64,000 nucleotides of DNA from Parerythrobacter_A sp963799315 (GCA_963799315.1 CAWCWP010000002.1:558001-622000); one strand, 5' to 3'. Shown: positions 1 to 10,087, numbered from the stretch's first letter. Numbers and translations: made by a program. The notes: generated by a model from the letters alone, not told the origin.

Positions 1-248
1 ACGGTGCCTACATCGGCAACATCGGTGTACACTGCGGCACCCGAAGTCGGGACGACGACAGTACCGCCAGTTGCACCCGATACGGCGATCGTGCCGAAGT
101 CGAGCGCATCGCCGGTGGTGTGCGTCAGCGTGATGGGTGCAATGATTTCGGCCGTTGCCGCGCCGGTGGCCGTGTCCGTGTCGCCAGGTGCGGCGAAAGC
201 AGGCGTTGCAATCAAGGCAGCAACGGATGCGAGTGCGATTTTTTTCAT
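1..248 (-). CDS. DUF4402 domain protein, N-terminal part (cut by window edge)
   Basis: The reverse strand reads from an ATG at 246-248 and stays open to the window edge, so only about 82 N-terminal residues are visible. They begin with a signal peptide (MKKIALASVAALIATPAFA, Ala-x-Ala cleavage site near residue 19). An A/T-rich linker and the block LTHTTGDALDFGTIAVSGA follow, which is the typical start of the DUF4402 beta-sandwich found in sphingomonad secreted proteins. DUF4402 proteins are small exported proteins of poorly defined, possibly fimbria-like function; no enzymatic role is implied. It is the first of three DUF4402-type loci in a row on this strand. Confidence 0.8.
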   Translation of the reverse strand, partial: MKKIALASVAALIATPAFAAPGDTDTATGAATAEIIAPITLTHTTGDALDFGTIAVSGATGGTVVVPTSGAAVYTDVADVGT

Positions 249-370
249 GTTGGTCTTCCCCGTAGTGGTCGGACCGGCAAGCGGCCCGTAGAGTTCAGTT
301 GCGAGGTTGCCCGGTCAAGGCAGCCTGCCCACAGTCGGCTGTTCCGCTGCGATGTATTAGGGGATAGCCC

Positions 371-1053
371 TTAGGTCTTAAGAACTGCCTGCACGCGAGG
401 GTAAACGTGCTCTTCATACTTTGCCGTAACCAGCTGGCGAGGAGGGTTGCGCGTAATCGTTATATGCGACCGATTCACGATCTGCGCCGTATATGCCCCA
501 GATGGTGCATTCGGATGCACGAACAGCGTACCGCCGACATGTACCATGTCTCGACCGGTATGGTCAAGCCGGAGGTGCTGTGGCCGGTTCCGTTCTTAGC
601 GTTTACCAGCTTCAGTTCCGTTACGCGCAAGGTCGCTCCATGTTGGCAGTGCTTCGGGCTATCGCGGTGTCCGGCAGGGTGATGCGATGTATCGACGACC
701 CTCTTCGCCGGTGATCGCGAACTGCGCAGGTCGGGCAGGGCACGCTACCGCGTCATCGCAGGCCCAGGCCGTGCGCCGCCGACAAACCGTCGTCCCGTAT
801 TATCCGGCCCGATCACGACCTTGCCCGGTGCGTGCCCGTCGCTCTCTACGACGCCGAAATCCAGCGGCGACAGCGTATTGCGCCGAGCGGCACGGCAATC
901 GGGCAGTCGTGGCACCGGTAGCACTCGTTTCGCCGGGTGCGGCAATGGGTGGCAACGCGCTGCAAGAAAGGCGAGCAGTCGCTGGTGATATTCGACCGTG
1001 ACTAGATAGGAACGGTGCGAACGGTTTATGGCGAGCGGCAATAGGCCGTTCAT
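371..1053 (-). pseudogene. DUF4402 protein gene broken by several frameshifts
   Basis: No single frame is open here, but consecutive DUF4402 blocks can be read by switching frame on the reverse strand. From right to left they are: a hydrophobic leader (LLAFLAA, about 965-985); LSPLDFGVVESDG (about 840-880); PAQFAITGEEGRRY (about 690-740); ITLPDTAIARSTANMER (about 640-690); TELKLVNAKNGTGHSTSG (about 565-625); and the C-terminal strand VGGTLFVHPNAPSGAYTAQI (about 475-540), ending at a TAA at 371-373. At least four frame changes are needed. The order and spacing match an ordinary DUF4402 protein, so this is a decayed paralogue of its neighbours or a badly sequenced intact gene. Boundaries are approximate. 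Confidence 0.6.
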
Positions 1054-1078
1054 GTCGATCTGGCGAGGCTTGTTGCGC

Positions 1079-1645
1079 TTATCTGGTCGAAATCAGGACA
1101 GCATCGACGGGAATGTTAATCACCACCGGCCCGCCGCCCGTCGACCGCGACACGTCGAGCCGCCCGCCGACATTGAACGTGGTCGAACACACCCGCTGGC
1201 GACATCCCGGCATCCGGAGAGTGACGACCTGCCCCGGCGACACCGAGGCATGGCCCGGCAAGTCGGTGCGGTATTGCCCAAGCTGCGCTTTCAGCCCGGT
1301 GTCAAGGAAGGGCGCGGGCGTTGCGAACACCAGCTCGATTTCGAGATCGAGCTCTTTGCGCCCGTTATTCCCGCGATCATAGGACACGGTGAAGCGCGCC
1401 GGTCCGGTATCGCCGCGTGCCACGGAGAAGATGCCCGATTCCTGCACGGAACCATTCGGTCCGACCGAGCGGTATCCCTGATCGAACACCGCGAACGATC
1501 CGAACCGCAGCTCGGCCTGCGCTTCCACACGCAATTCCGCCCGCTTCGCCGTGGCAGGCGTCGCCATGCACAGCACACCGGTTGCGGCGGCCGCCAGCAC
1601 GCAGGCGCGTAGGGATGCGGCAGCACGCTGCCTTGCAATATTCAC
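1079..1645 (-). CDS. DUF4402 domain-containing secreted protein
   Basis: 188 residues. The N-terminus has a basic stretch (MNIARQRAAASLRA) and a hydrophobic segment ending in Ala-x-Ala (ATPATA, residues about 28-33), consistent with Sec export. The mature part has the DUF4402 pattern: LRFGSFAVFDQGYRSVGPNG near residues 46-65, a central FTVSYDRGNN segment, and a C-terminal FNVGGRLDVSRSTGGG strand. Two cysteines (CRQRVC, about residues 149-154) could form a disulfide. It lies upstream of the broken paralogue and the edge-truncated paralogue on the same strand, so the three look like a tandem set. Function is unknown; an envelope or fimbria-like structural role is only inferred. Confidence 0.8.
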   Translation of the reverse strand: MNIARQRAAASLRACVLAAAATGVLCMATPATAKRAELRVEAQAELRFGSFAVFDQGYRSVGPNGSVQESGIFSVARGDTGPARFTVSYDRGNNGRKELDLEIELVFATPAPFLDTGLKAQLGQYRTDLPGHASVSPGQVVTLRMPGCRQRVCSTTFNVGGRLDVSRSTGGGPVVINIPVDAVLISTR

Positions 1646-1816
1646 GACGAAACCCTGGCGCCCTTTCGCATCTTTTCCGGTTGCGGGAATGCCCCTTATG
1701 GAACCACGCCCCTTGCCGGACCATTAAACTGGCAACATCCACCGGATGCGCTTGCATCCCGGCGATACCGCAGCCAGTCTGCGGCCAGCCAATTCGAAGC
1801 ACAGGACACTTTCGCG

Positions 1817-3013
1817 ATGGACCTCGATTTTACCCCCGAAGACGAAGCCTTCCGCAGCGAGGTAAAGGATTTTCTCGACGAGAAACTGCCCGCGCGTATT
1901 TCGGACAAGGTGCGCAAGGGTCAGCGCCTGAGCAAGACCGATATGGAGGAATGGCACGCCATCCTCAACGAACGCGGCTGGCTGGCGAACCATTGGCCCA
2001 AGGAATGGGGCGGGGCCGACTGGTCCATCATGCAGCGGTTCATCTTCGAAACCGAAACCGCCATCGCCCACGCCCCGCGCATCGTGCCGTTCGGCCTGTC
2101 CATGCTGGCCCCGGTGCTGATCAAATACGGCACCGAGGAACAGTGCCGCCATTATCTGCCGCGCATTCTCGATGGCACAGACTGGTGGTGTCAGGGCTAT
2201 TCGGAACCGGGCGCAGGGTCCGACCTCGCCAGCCTCAAATGTGCGGCGGTGCGCGAGGGCGATCACTATATCGTCAACGGCCAGAAGACGTGGACCACGC
2301 TGGGCCAGCATGCCGACTGGATTTTCTGCCTCGTGCGCACCAGCAGCGAAGGCAAGCGGCAACAGGGCATCTCCTTCCTGCTGATCGACATGGCCACGCC
2401 GGGCATCGAAGTGCGCCCGATCCGCCTGCTGGACGGCGATTACGAGGTGAACGAGATATTCTTCACCGACGTGAAAGTGCCGGTGACGAACCTGGTCGGC
2501 GAACAGGACATGGGCTGGACCTATGCGAAATACCTGCTGACTTACGAACGCACCAATATCGCGGGCGTCGGCGCGTCGATGGCGATGCACGAACGGCTGA
2601 AGGAAGTCGCGCGCACGACGCAGCGCAATGGCAAGCCTCTGGCGCAAGACCCGCTGTTCGCGGCGCGGCTGGCGCGGCTGGAGATCGAGCTGGAGAACAT
2701 GAAAACCACCAATCTGCGCGTGCTGGCGGCGGCGGGACAAGGCGCGGCACCGGTGGCGGAAAGCAGCATGCTGAAAATTCGTGGCACCGAAATACGTCAG
2801 GAAATCAACGACCTGATGCGCCGTGCGGCAGGCCGCTACGCCCAGCCGTTCATCGACGAGGCGCTGGACGAAGGGTATAACGGCGCACCCGTCGGCCCGG
2901 AGTGGGCAGGTCCGGTCGCAGGCCAGTATTTCAACGGGCGCAAGCATTCGATCTATGGTGGGTCGAACGAAGTGCAGCGCGAGATTATCACCAAAGCGGT
3001 ACTGGAGCTTTAA
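1817..3013 (+). CDS. acyl-CoA dehydrogenase (large subunit type)
   Basis: 398 residues, a normal length for an FAD-dependent acyl-CoA dehydrogenase. The N-terminal helical domain starts MDLDFTPEDEAFRSEV. The beta domain contains the substrate/FAD motif WWCQGYSEPGAGSDLASL (about residues 116-133) and VNGQKTWTT. The C-terminal helical domain ends with YGGSNEVQREIITKAVL. In medium-chain enzymes a Glu precedes the Gly of that last motif; here it is Gly, as is common in two-subunit acyl-CoA dehydrogenases of sterol side-chain or aromatic CoA-ester degradation, where the base lies elsewhere. Its stop is 3 nt before the next acyl-CoA dehydrogenase, so the pair probably forms a heteromer. The substrate cannot be assigned. 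Confidence 0.9.
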   Translation: MDLDFTPEDEAFRSEVKDFLDEKLPARISDKVRKGQRLSKTDMEEWHAILNERGWLANHWPKEWGGADWSIMQRFIFETETAIAHAPRIVPFGLSMLAPVLIKYGTEEQCRHYLPRILDGTDWWCQGYSEPGAGSDLASLKCAAVREGDHYIVNGQKTWTTLGQHADWIFCLVRTSSEGKRQQGISFLLIDMATPGIEVRPIRLLDGDYEVNEIFFTDVKVPVTNLVGEQDMGWTYAKYLLTYERTNIAGVGASMAMHERLKEVARTTQRNGKPLAQDPLFAARLARLEIELENMKTTNLRVLAAAGQGAAPVAESSMLKIRGTEIRQEINDLMRRAAGRYAQPFIDEALDEGYNGAPVGPEWAGPVAGQYFNGRKHSIYGGSNEVQREIITKAVLEL

Positions 3014-3016
3014 GTC

Positions 3017-4105
3017 ATGGATTTTTCCATCGGAGACGACCGCCAGATGCTGGTCGACAGCTTTTCCCGCTTCCTGTCCGACAAGGCGGGGTGGGACACG
3101 CGGGAAGGCGCCATCGCCAGCGACACCGGGTTCGATGCCGATGTCTGGCAAGGCGCGGCGGAACTCGGCGTGCTGGGCGCGATGTTTGGCGAGGAGGCGG
3201 GCGGTTTCGGTGGCTCGGCCTTCGATATCGGCGTGGTATTCGGCGAGATCGGCAAGGCGCTGGCGACCGGCCCGTTCCTCGGCACGCTGATGGCGGGCAA
3301 GGTGCTGGAAGCTGCTGGCGAGACTGAAACGCTGGAGAAGATCATCGGCGGCGAGGCGACCATTACCTTCGCGCATGAAGCCGCAATCGGCGCGGACGGT
3401 GCGCCAATGCCCGAAGTGCGCGCGACAAAAGCGGGCGACGGCTGGACCTTGTCCGGCGCGCGGGGTGTGGTCGAATATCTCGGTGGCGTGAGCCATGTCG
3501 TGGTAACTGCGGTGACGGATGACGGCCCCGCTGCGTTCTTGCTGGAAACTGGTGCCGACGGCGTCGAGATTCGTGATTATCCCGTGATCGATGGTGGCTC
3601 GGCTGGCGAACTGACGTTGTCTGGCGCACCGGCAACGATGGTGATCGAAGGCGCACAAGCCGTGGACGATGCCATCGCGGCAGGGCTGGTCGCAACCTCA
3701 TGGGAATCGGTCGCGGTGATGGGCGTGCTGCGCGACATGACGCTCGATTATCTTAGGACGCGCAAGCAGTTCGGCGTGGAGATCGGCAAGTTCCAGGCGC
3801 TGCAACACCGCATGGCAACGGTCGCGCTGGAAATCGAACAGGCGCATTCGGCGGCAATCAACGCGGCGGCGAATTTCGACAAGGGTACGGTCTTGCGCGA
3901 CCGGTTCTGCTCGGCGGCGAAATACACCGTCGGCGCGGCTGGGCGATTGACTGCGGAGGAAGCCATTCAGCTGCACGGCGGTATCGGCATGACATGGGAA
4001 TTGCCGCTGTCGCATTACGCCAAGCGGCTGACCATGCTGAACCACGTGCTCGGCAGCGACGACGAACACCTCGCGCGGTTTATGGCGCTGGGTGAAGCGG
4101 CGTAG
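3017..4105 (+). CDS. acyl-CoA dehydrogenase (small partner subunit)
   Basis: 362 residues, directly behind the previous dehydrogenase. It has the acyl-CoA dehydrogenase helical N-domain (MDFSIGDDRQMLVDSFSRFL), a glycine-rich mid segment (FGEEAGGFGGSAFDIGVVF), and the C-terminal helical domain with RKQFGVEIGKFQALQHRMA (about residues 252-270) and IQLHGGIGMTWELPLSHYAK near the end. The middle beta domain lacks a clear copy of the G-x-G-S-D FAD-contact motif of the upstream gene, which fits the divergent subunit of alpha/beta-type acyl-CoA dehydrogenases. Co-transcription with 1817-3013 is inferred from the 3-nt gap. It converges on the gene ending at 4158. Confidence 0.88.
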   Translation: MDFSIGDDRQMLVDSFSRFLSDKAGWDTREGAIASDTGFDADVWQGAAELGVLGAMFGEEAGGFGGSAFDIGVVFGEIGKALATGPFLGTLMAGKVLEAAGETETLEKIIGGEATITFAHEAAIGADGAPMPEVRATKAGDGWTLSGARGVVEYLGGVSHVVVTAVTDDGPAAFLLETGADGVEIRDYPVIDGGSAGELTLSGAPATMVIEGAQAVDDAIAAGLVATSWESVAVMGVLRDMTLDYLRTRKQFGVEIGKFQALQHRMATVALEIEQAHSAAINAAANFDKGTVLRDRFCSAAKYTVGAAGRLTAEEAIQLHGGIGMTWELPLSHYAKRLTMLNHVLGSDDEHLARFMALGEAA

Positions 4106-4157
4106 CGGCTTGTCAGGCGTGACCGCTGAATGCGTGCCCCGGTAAAAGCGATATCGC

Positions 4158-6102
4158 CTAGTTTATTTTCGTGAGCGAAAAACTCTTGCTGATGAAAAGC
4201 GATATGATCGCCTCATCGTCAAGCGGTTCAAATGCAGCAGTGGTGCTATCAAGCACTGTGCCGCTCCACGAATAATCCAGATTGATCCCCAGCCCAAGTT
4301 CCCGCTTGCTATCCACAAAGGCCAAGGCGGGAATGGATAGCTTCCAGCGGTCAGGGTCACCAGCGTCCGTTGCCTTGGTAAAGGCATAAGACAGTTTTGG
4401 CGAGACGGCGAAGGTAGGGCGGTAGCCATTACCATTGAAGAGTATTCTCAATTCTGCCGCCGGGACATACACCATCCGGTCGATGGGTTCCGAAGTGAAA
4501 TAGGACTTACAAGCCGCCAGTGAAAACAATGCGGTCGTATCGATCGGCGGGCAGAACTGCGTTTTTTTCGCGTTGGGCGGAAGACCGAATTCCCGTGCGA
4601 TGGAAAAGCTACCCGCACCGACAACTTCGATGGTGGCCTTGTCTTCGCTGAAGCGCCGGAACCCATACGGCGTTATAGACCATGCAATCTTCCGATCTTT
4701 GGCCAAAGCGTCTTTTTCAAATGCCGCGTCGAACGCGCCGCCGAAAAAATCCAAACCATTTTCACGCAGATATGTCACCGACGGCCTTGAAATCTTACCG
4801 TTTACGCCGACGCCCCATACCGGAACCAGATCTTCAGCACCGAAATACAGGGCGCTCGTGCGTTTGGCGAAGGCTTCGTTCTTGAAACCATCGGCACCTT
4901 CCTTTGGCGCAAATACCCATTCTGTCAGGGATAGTCCGGTACAGGTGGAGCGTAACCCGACGTCCTTTTTGATCTGGTCATCGAGGCAGGCCTTGGTTGC
5001 CTCCGTCTTCAGTTTCTGCGCTTTTTCATTCCAGCCGGTTAACAATTGGGGCTTATAAAAGTTGCGGAATAATCCGCCTGAAATTGCAAGTTTCGAATCC
5101 AGGCTATCAAAAAAGTTGTCGTCATCGCCATCCTGATTGAATAAAATGCCAGATCCCGTCGAAACGCCAGCAGTTACTCCCCAGCGATTAAGATACTGAG
5201 CAATTTCTTTCTCGTTATATATACCTTTTCCTTCGGCGTGCCATCGCCGTTTGAATGTGTTCGAATATGTGAATTCAAGCGTTCCGCCTGAATCACTGCC
5301 CGACAGGACTGCGGAGAACCCTCTAGGATTGAGAATGCTTCCCGGAACGCTGACATTCCCACCGGCGAAGCTTCCGATTACGGTCGCCTTGCAGTCACTG
5401 CACATCCAGCAGGGGATCGGGGTTGGCGACCATATTGGCGCAGGGGTTTTCATTCTGGCTATCGGTCAATTCGGTTTCGGTTTCGGCCTCTACCCGTCGT
5501 GGCGTCGCAACATCGATATTCGTAGCCCGAACCACATTTATGTAGCTCTGCGCGCGCGGCGTCGCTCTGCCCAGTTTCTTGTTCAGCTCGTCCAGTTCTT
5601 TCTCAAGCCGCGCTTTTTCCGCCTCTTCCAGCGTTATCAGCGCGGGCAGCAGAGCCTTGTCATCGATGACGGCCGATGCGTCGTCGCCTTGTATGGTCTT
5701 GATGCGGGCCGCGACGGCTGCTTGGCTTTCCTTGTTGACACGGATGGCCACGATTGTGCCGGCATATGCCGTCAGCGCTTCGATCGCGTAGGCATTGATC
5801 TTTTTCGCTGCCTTAATGCGGGAGACCTGTTCATCGGTGAGGCTATGCCCCGGCATATTGGGCTTGGCGAGACTGGCAGCCAGTTCGTCTTCATAGCTGT
5901 CGAGTGCGATGAGACACGCCTGGATTTTTTCGAAGCTCGACCCGGTGTCTGGCATGTCCAATGCTGGCACAGGCAGTGTGGCAGGGCAGCTTTCCGCAAC
6001 GGTACCATCTTTCGCATGGGCTGCCGCCGCAAAAGTGGCTGACAACGCCAATGTCGACGCAATAGAAACTCGATATAGCACGATAGCCCCCTGTGCTGGC
6101 AC
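4158..6102 (-). CDS. secreted helical plus barrel-like envelope protein, frameshifted as read
   Basis: Two reading frames overlap at 5395-5453. The upstream frame (from 6102; a GTG nearer the signal peptide is also possible) gives 235 residues: a signal peptide ending AAAAHA, then an Ala/Lys/Glu-rich helical, probably coiled-coil region (EEAEKARLEKELDELNKKLG), ending in NENPCANMVANPDPLLDVQ and a stop. The other frame continues without its own signal peptide or convincing start, and reads as alternating polar/aromatic strands (GGTLEFTYSNTFKRRWHAEG, LGLGINLDYSW, a final hydrophobic strand SFSLTKIN), like an outer-membrane barrel. Removing one base, probably from the CCCC run near 5415, joins them into one protein of about 650 residues. 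I do not recognise the family. Two separate genes remain possible. Confidence 0.55.
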
Positions 6103-6327
6103 CGCCCCAATGCCTTTTTGTTAAATTCTCTCCTTCAATAATCTCCTTTCCTAATATTTGCAATATAGATAAATCATAGATAGTTGAAAACGAGCATAGT
6201 TGTATTGCTGTTAGCCAACAGTGGCTTACTTGCCCCACGCACCAGCGGGCAGTCCGCCCCACCATACACCACCGCTTTTGGCCGGCAGCGCCATTCGTGC
6301 TAGCCCTGCCTCCAGCCACGCCGAAAG

Positions 6328-7921
6328 ATGGCGAGCCGCAATAGGGGACGAAAGGTGAAACAGCTTCAGGGAATGGATGCGTCCTTCGTTGCGCTGGAGA
6401 CGCGCAATTCGCCGATGCATATCGGGTCGCTGCTGATCTACAATCCGGCAACCGCACCGGACGGCTTCGTGCGCTTCAAGGATATCCTCGAGTTTTTCGA
6501 AAGCCGCATGCAGCTGTCCAAGACGATGCGGCGGCGGCTGGTGAAGGTGCCGTTCGATCTGGACTATCCCTATTGGGTAGAGGATCCCGAATTCGATCTC
6601 GAATATCACGTCCGGCATATCGCGTTGCCCAAACCCGGCGACTGGCGGCAATTGTGCATTCAGGCGGCGCGGATTTTTGCGCGGCCGCTCGACCTGACGC
6701 GCCCGCCGTGGGAATTCACGGTGGTTGAGGGGCTCGACAACATTCCGGGCATACCCAAGGGCTGCTTTGCGATGGTCACCAAGGTCCACCACTCGGCCAT
6801 CGACGGTGTCAGCGGCGTCGACCTGCTGGAAGCGCTGCATACGCTGCAACCCGATACACCGGCGCCCGATACCCCCGACACCTGGGCGGCGGATCGCATT
6901 CCCGGTCCGACGCAGTTGTTGGGCCGATCCTATGCCAGCGCGCTTACCAATCCCTTCAAGCAACTGGAAGTGGCAGCAAAGGCGGTGCCGGGGCTGGCGC
7001 GCGCGATCAAGGGGCTGGCGGCCAGCGAATTCAAGGTGGAACGTGCCATGATCGCGCCCCGCACGCGGTTCAACCGCACATTGTCGAGCGCCCGCGTGGT
7101 CGAGGGGCGCAGCGTGCCCCTGTCGGATATCAAGGCCATCCGCACGCTTGCCGAAGGCAGCAAGGTAAACGACGTGTTCCTCGCCATCGTCGGCGGGGCC
7201 TTGCGCAAATACCTGCTGGCGAAAGACGACCTTCCGAAACGCACGCTGACTGCGATGGCCCCGATTTCCGTGCGCGACCCTTCGGAAAAAGGCGATATGG
7301 GCAATCAGGTGGCGGCGATGGTCGCGCAGCTGGGCACGCATATCGAAGACCCTGTCGAACGCCTGCAATACGTTCATTCCAAAACGGTCAATTCCAAGGC
7401 GATGACCAATGCGATGGGTGCCCGCAACATGGCGGAAATGAGCAAGGTGAACCCGGCGCTGTATATGTCGTTGGGTGCGCAGCTCTATACCCGGCTGGGC
7501 CTTGCAAACCGCGTCAATCCGCCGTTCTCGACCATCGTTACGAACGTGCCGGGACCGCCGGTGCCGATTTACTCGACCGGCGCGAAACTGGAAAGCCACC
7601 ATGGGCTGGTCTGCCTGACCGACGGCATGGGGCTGGGCCATACGGTGCAAAGCTATTGCGACGAAGCCACCATCAGCTTCACCGCCTGCCGCGCGATGTT
7701 GCCAGATCCCGGAATTCTATTCGCAATGCATCCAGGACAGTTTCGAGGAATTGCGCGATGCGGCCAGTAGTACACAGCCAAAGGCCAAGCCCGCGAAGAA
7801 AGCCGCGTCCAAGGCAAAACCCAAATTCAAGCTAAAAACCAAGGTGGTATCGAAATCCAGGGCGAAAGCCACACCGCGCAAGCCGGTTGTAAAAGCGAAG
7901 CCCGCTGCCGATAAAGGCTAG
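6328..7921 (+). CDS. wax ester synthase/diacylglycerol O-acyltransferase (WS/DGAT) with basic tail; frameshift near 7711
   Basis: Transfers an acyl group from acyl-CoA to a fatty alcohol or diacylglycerol to make storage lipid. The N-terminus LQGMDASFVALETRNSPMH and the catalytic motif HHSAIDGVSG (about residues 152-161) identify the WS/DGAT family; the C-terminal half has VNPPFSTIVTNVPGPP. A GTG at 6355 is an alternative start. The frame ends early at 7770, but removing one G from the GG at 7711-7712 restores the family ending (DPEFYSQCIQDSFEELRDAA) and runs on to TAG at 7919-7921. The restored 46-residue tail is almost only Lys, Ala, Pro and Arg, resembling a histone H1 or AlgP-like tail. 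The next gene starts 2 nt later. Confidence 0.85.
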
Positions 7922-7923
7922 AT

Positions 7924-8712
7924 ATGACTCAACAAAACAACCCGCCAAAACTTACCGCGCGACCGCCCAGCCGTTTGCTCGCGTTGACCGAACCCGGTCG
8001 GGCGATGGCGGAATATGCGTCTTTTCTGGCACTGCGCCCCGCCATGAACCTGCTGGCGAAGGGGGACGGGCACGGCGTGCTGGTGCTGCCGGGGTTTCTT
8101 GCGTCGGACGGCTCCACCGGCCCGATGCGCAGGTTGCTGACGCGGCTCGGTTACGATGTCGAGGGCTGGCGACTGGGCCGCAACCTGCGGGTCGATAATG
8201 CGCGCGTCGAGGCGATGGGGAAATGCGTGTCGGCATTGTACGACCGCACTGGTCGCAAGGTATCCATCGTCGGCTGGAGCCTTGGCGGCGTATTCGCGCG
8301 CGAGCTGGCCAAAACCATGCCGGACAAGGTGCGGCAGGTGATCTCGCTCGGCAGCCCGATAACGGACGACCGCGGCCATACCAATGCCGCGCGCCTGTTC
8401 GAAATGCTGAACGGTGCCGAGCCCGAACCGATGCGGAACGGCAATTTCACGGCTCTGGCGGAAGCGCCGCCGGTTCCGACCACCTCCATCCTGACCAAGG
8501 GGGACGGCGTGGTCCATTGGCGCGGATCGGTTCAGCAACCGGCCCACCAGACCGAGAATATCGAAGTCATCGCCAGCCATATCGGCCTGGGCGTGAACCC
8601 GTCCGTCATGTACGCCATCGCCGACCGTCTGGCGCAGGACGAAGGCGACTGGCACGAGTTCCGGCCACGCGGGCTGGCGACGGCATTTTTCCCGCGGACG
8701 CGCTTGCACTAG
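7924..8712 (+). CDS. alpha/beta hydrolase
   Basis: 262 residues without a signal peptide. The fold is shown by the oxyanion-side strand GVLVLPGFLASDGS (about residues 40-53) and the nucleophile elbow VGWSLGGVFAREL with Ser near residue 118. A later conserved stretch is ISLGSPITDD, typical of lipase-like esterases, and an Asp/His region lies around VVHWRGS and SHIGLGVNPSV. It starts 2 nt after the WS/DGAT stop, so translation is probably coupled. A lipase, esterase or acyl-transfer accessory role in neutral-lipid metabolism is plausible from context, but the substrate is unknown. Confidence 0.85.
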   Translation: MTQQNNPPKLTARPPSRLLALTEPGRAMAEYASFLALRPAMNLLAKGDGHGVLVLPGFLASDGSTGPMRRLLTRLGYDVEGWRLGRNLRVDNARVEAMGKCVSALYDRTGRKVSIVGWSLGGVFARELAKTMPDKVRQVISLGSPITDDRGHTNAARLFEMLNGAEPEPMRNGNFTALAEAPPVPTTSILTKGDGVVHWRGSVQQPAHQTENIEVIASHIGLGVNPSVMYAIADRLAQDEGDWHEFRPRGLATAFFPRTRLH

Positions 8713-8737
8713 GCCAGCAAAGGACGGGGTAGGCTGT

Positions 8738-10087
8738 TCAGCCGACAGCATCTGTCCGGACGTGCCAGGCTGTTCGATAGGCGTCGAACGATGACGGGAC
8801 ATCCTCCGGAATCGCAAGCGGAGTGAATGCCGATCTGGCTGTCGTGACGTTGCGTTGGCCGTCACGTCCGCTTGCCAGTTGCAACAGGGCCATGAAGACA
8901 GGGTCGTCCGCGAAAGGTCCGGTCACGATTACAGTAGACGGCGCGTGAAGTGTCGAGAGCATGTGATCGGTTTGCAAAACGATATGCAGCATTGCCACAG
9001 CACATTGGGCATCGGTATTTTCTGCGAGCGGGCCTTCGAACACTGGCGTTCTGCCTTCGCCCGTGGTCGGCCATTTGGCGAATGTGGGATTGAAGAGGAC
9101 ATCACGCACCGCGTCCCATGCACGATTATCGCCGAATGGCGCCATCATGCGACCGCCCATGAAACGGGCCGAGGCGACCGGATCGCCGTCGATCGTGAGG
9201 CTGATGGCGTCATCGGCACCGACAGGCCGACCGATTTGTTGTGCGACAGGAGCGGTTACGACGAACCATGTGCCGGTCGATACCGAAGCGAAGGCGCCTT
9301 CGCATTGCCGAGCCAGAACGGCGCGCTCGAAACTGGAATCGTGACAGCCCGTGAAGATAACGGTGTCGTTAGGCAGGCCCCATGCCCCGGATATGTCGTC
9401 GCGCAGGGATGCAATGCATGACAGCCCGTGCGCCATCGCAGGGAACTTCGCAGCCCATCCTTCCTGCACTGCGAGTCTGGAAGGCCGGTTTTCTTCAGGC
9501 ATCCACAGGTCGGTGTGACAGCCCAGCGCGCTGACCTCGCTGTGCAACGCGCCGCCGAGCAGGAAACCGAGATACTGCGCCAGCGGAACGATGTGGCTTA
9601 CATCCGCGAACCGGTCGGGGAACTCCGACTGCTGGTAAAACAGCTGCCGTCCGGCATTGAGCATTGCGCTCATATGCGGACTGCCGGTTTCGGCAAATGG
9701 TGGCCGGATTTCCGAATAGCGTCGTGTAAAGGCATCGGGCGGGCTGAATTCGTAATCCATGACCGGCATCGCCAGATCGCCATTCTGGTCGAGCAAAGCG
9801 AACGCCGCCCCGTGCGTTATCGGGAGGATCGCGGCGATAGTCTGCTTATCGGGCAGAGCCTGTATCTGCGTGCCGAACCAGGCGAACATATCCGCGATTG
9901 CGATAGAGGGATAAGGCGGGCCGGCGCTGGACGGGCTGGCGATACGCGCGACCTGCTTGGCAGTAGCATGGGTATCCAAGGGCGAGCCGGCATATCTGAC
10001 AAGCTTGGTGTGCGTCTTGCCGATATCCAGCACCAGGACATCGCCATTGATGTCTTTGCTTGAATAGAGTTGATCAAAATCGTTCAT
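8738..10087 (-). CDS. FGGY-family carbohydrate kinase, probable rhamnulokinase
   Basis: About 449 residues from the ATG at 10085-10087 (an ATG two codons upstream at 10093 is an alternative). The phosphate-binding motif VLVLDIGKTHTKLV lies near the N-terminus, as in FGGY kinases of the rhamnulokinase/fuculokinase branch. Further blocks are FTGCHDSSFERAVLA, the ATPase-domain motif ASVSTGTWFVV, and ARFMGGRM. It is divergent from the fused aldolase gene rhaD, separated by about 60 nt, and completes an L-rhamnose route, so phosphorylation of L-rhamnulose to rhamnulose-1-phosphate is the likely reaction. The assignment to rhamnulose rests on neighbourhood more than on residues I can see. Confidence 0.82.
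   Translation of the reverse strand: MNDFDQLYSSKDINGDVLVLDIGKTHTKLVRYAGSPLDTHATAKQVARIASPSSAGPPYPSIAIADMFAWFGTQIQALPDKQTIAAILPITHGAAFALLDQNGDLAMPVMDYEFSPPDAFTRRYSEIRPPFAETGSPHMSAMLNAGRQLFYQQSEFPDRFADVSHIVPLAQYLGFLLGGALHSEVSALGCHTDLWMPEENRPSRLAVQEGWAAKFPAMAHGLSCIASLRDDISGAWGLPNDTVIFTGCHDSSFERAVLARQCEGAFASVSTGTWFVVTAPVAQQIGRPVGADDAISLTIDGDPVASARFMGGRMMAPFGDNRAWDAVRDVLFNPTFAKWPTTGEGRTPVFEGPLAENTDAQCAVAMLHIVLQTDHMLSTLHAPSTVIVTGPFADDPVFMALLQLASGRDGQRNVTTARSAFTPLAIPEDVPSSFDAYRTAWHVRTDAVG

Noticed and set aside
1724..3658. A 644-codon open frame on the minus strand across both acyl-CoA dehydrogenase genes
   Set aside because: It lies antisense to two clear enzymes, has no recognisable domain and shows the His/Arg/Ala-rich composition of GC-rich shadow frames.
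6226..7650. A 474-codon minus-strand frame opposite the WS/DGAT gene
   Set aside because: Antisense shadow frame; the plus strand carries the HHxxxDG enzyme with family-wide motifs.
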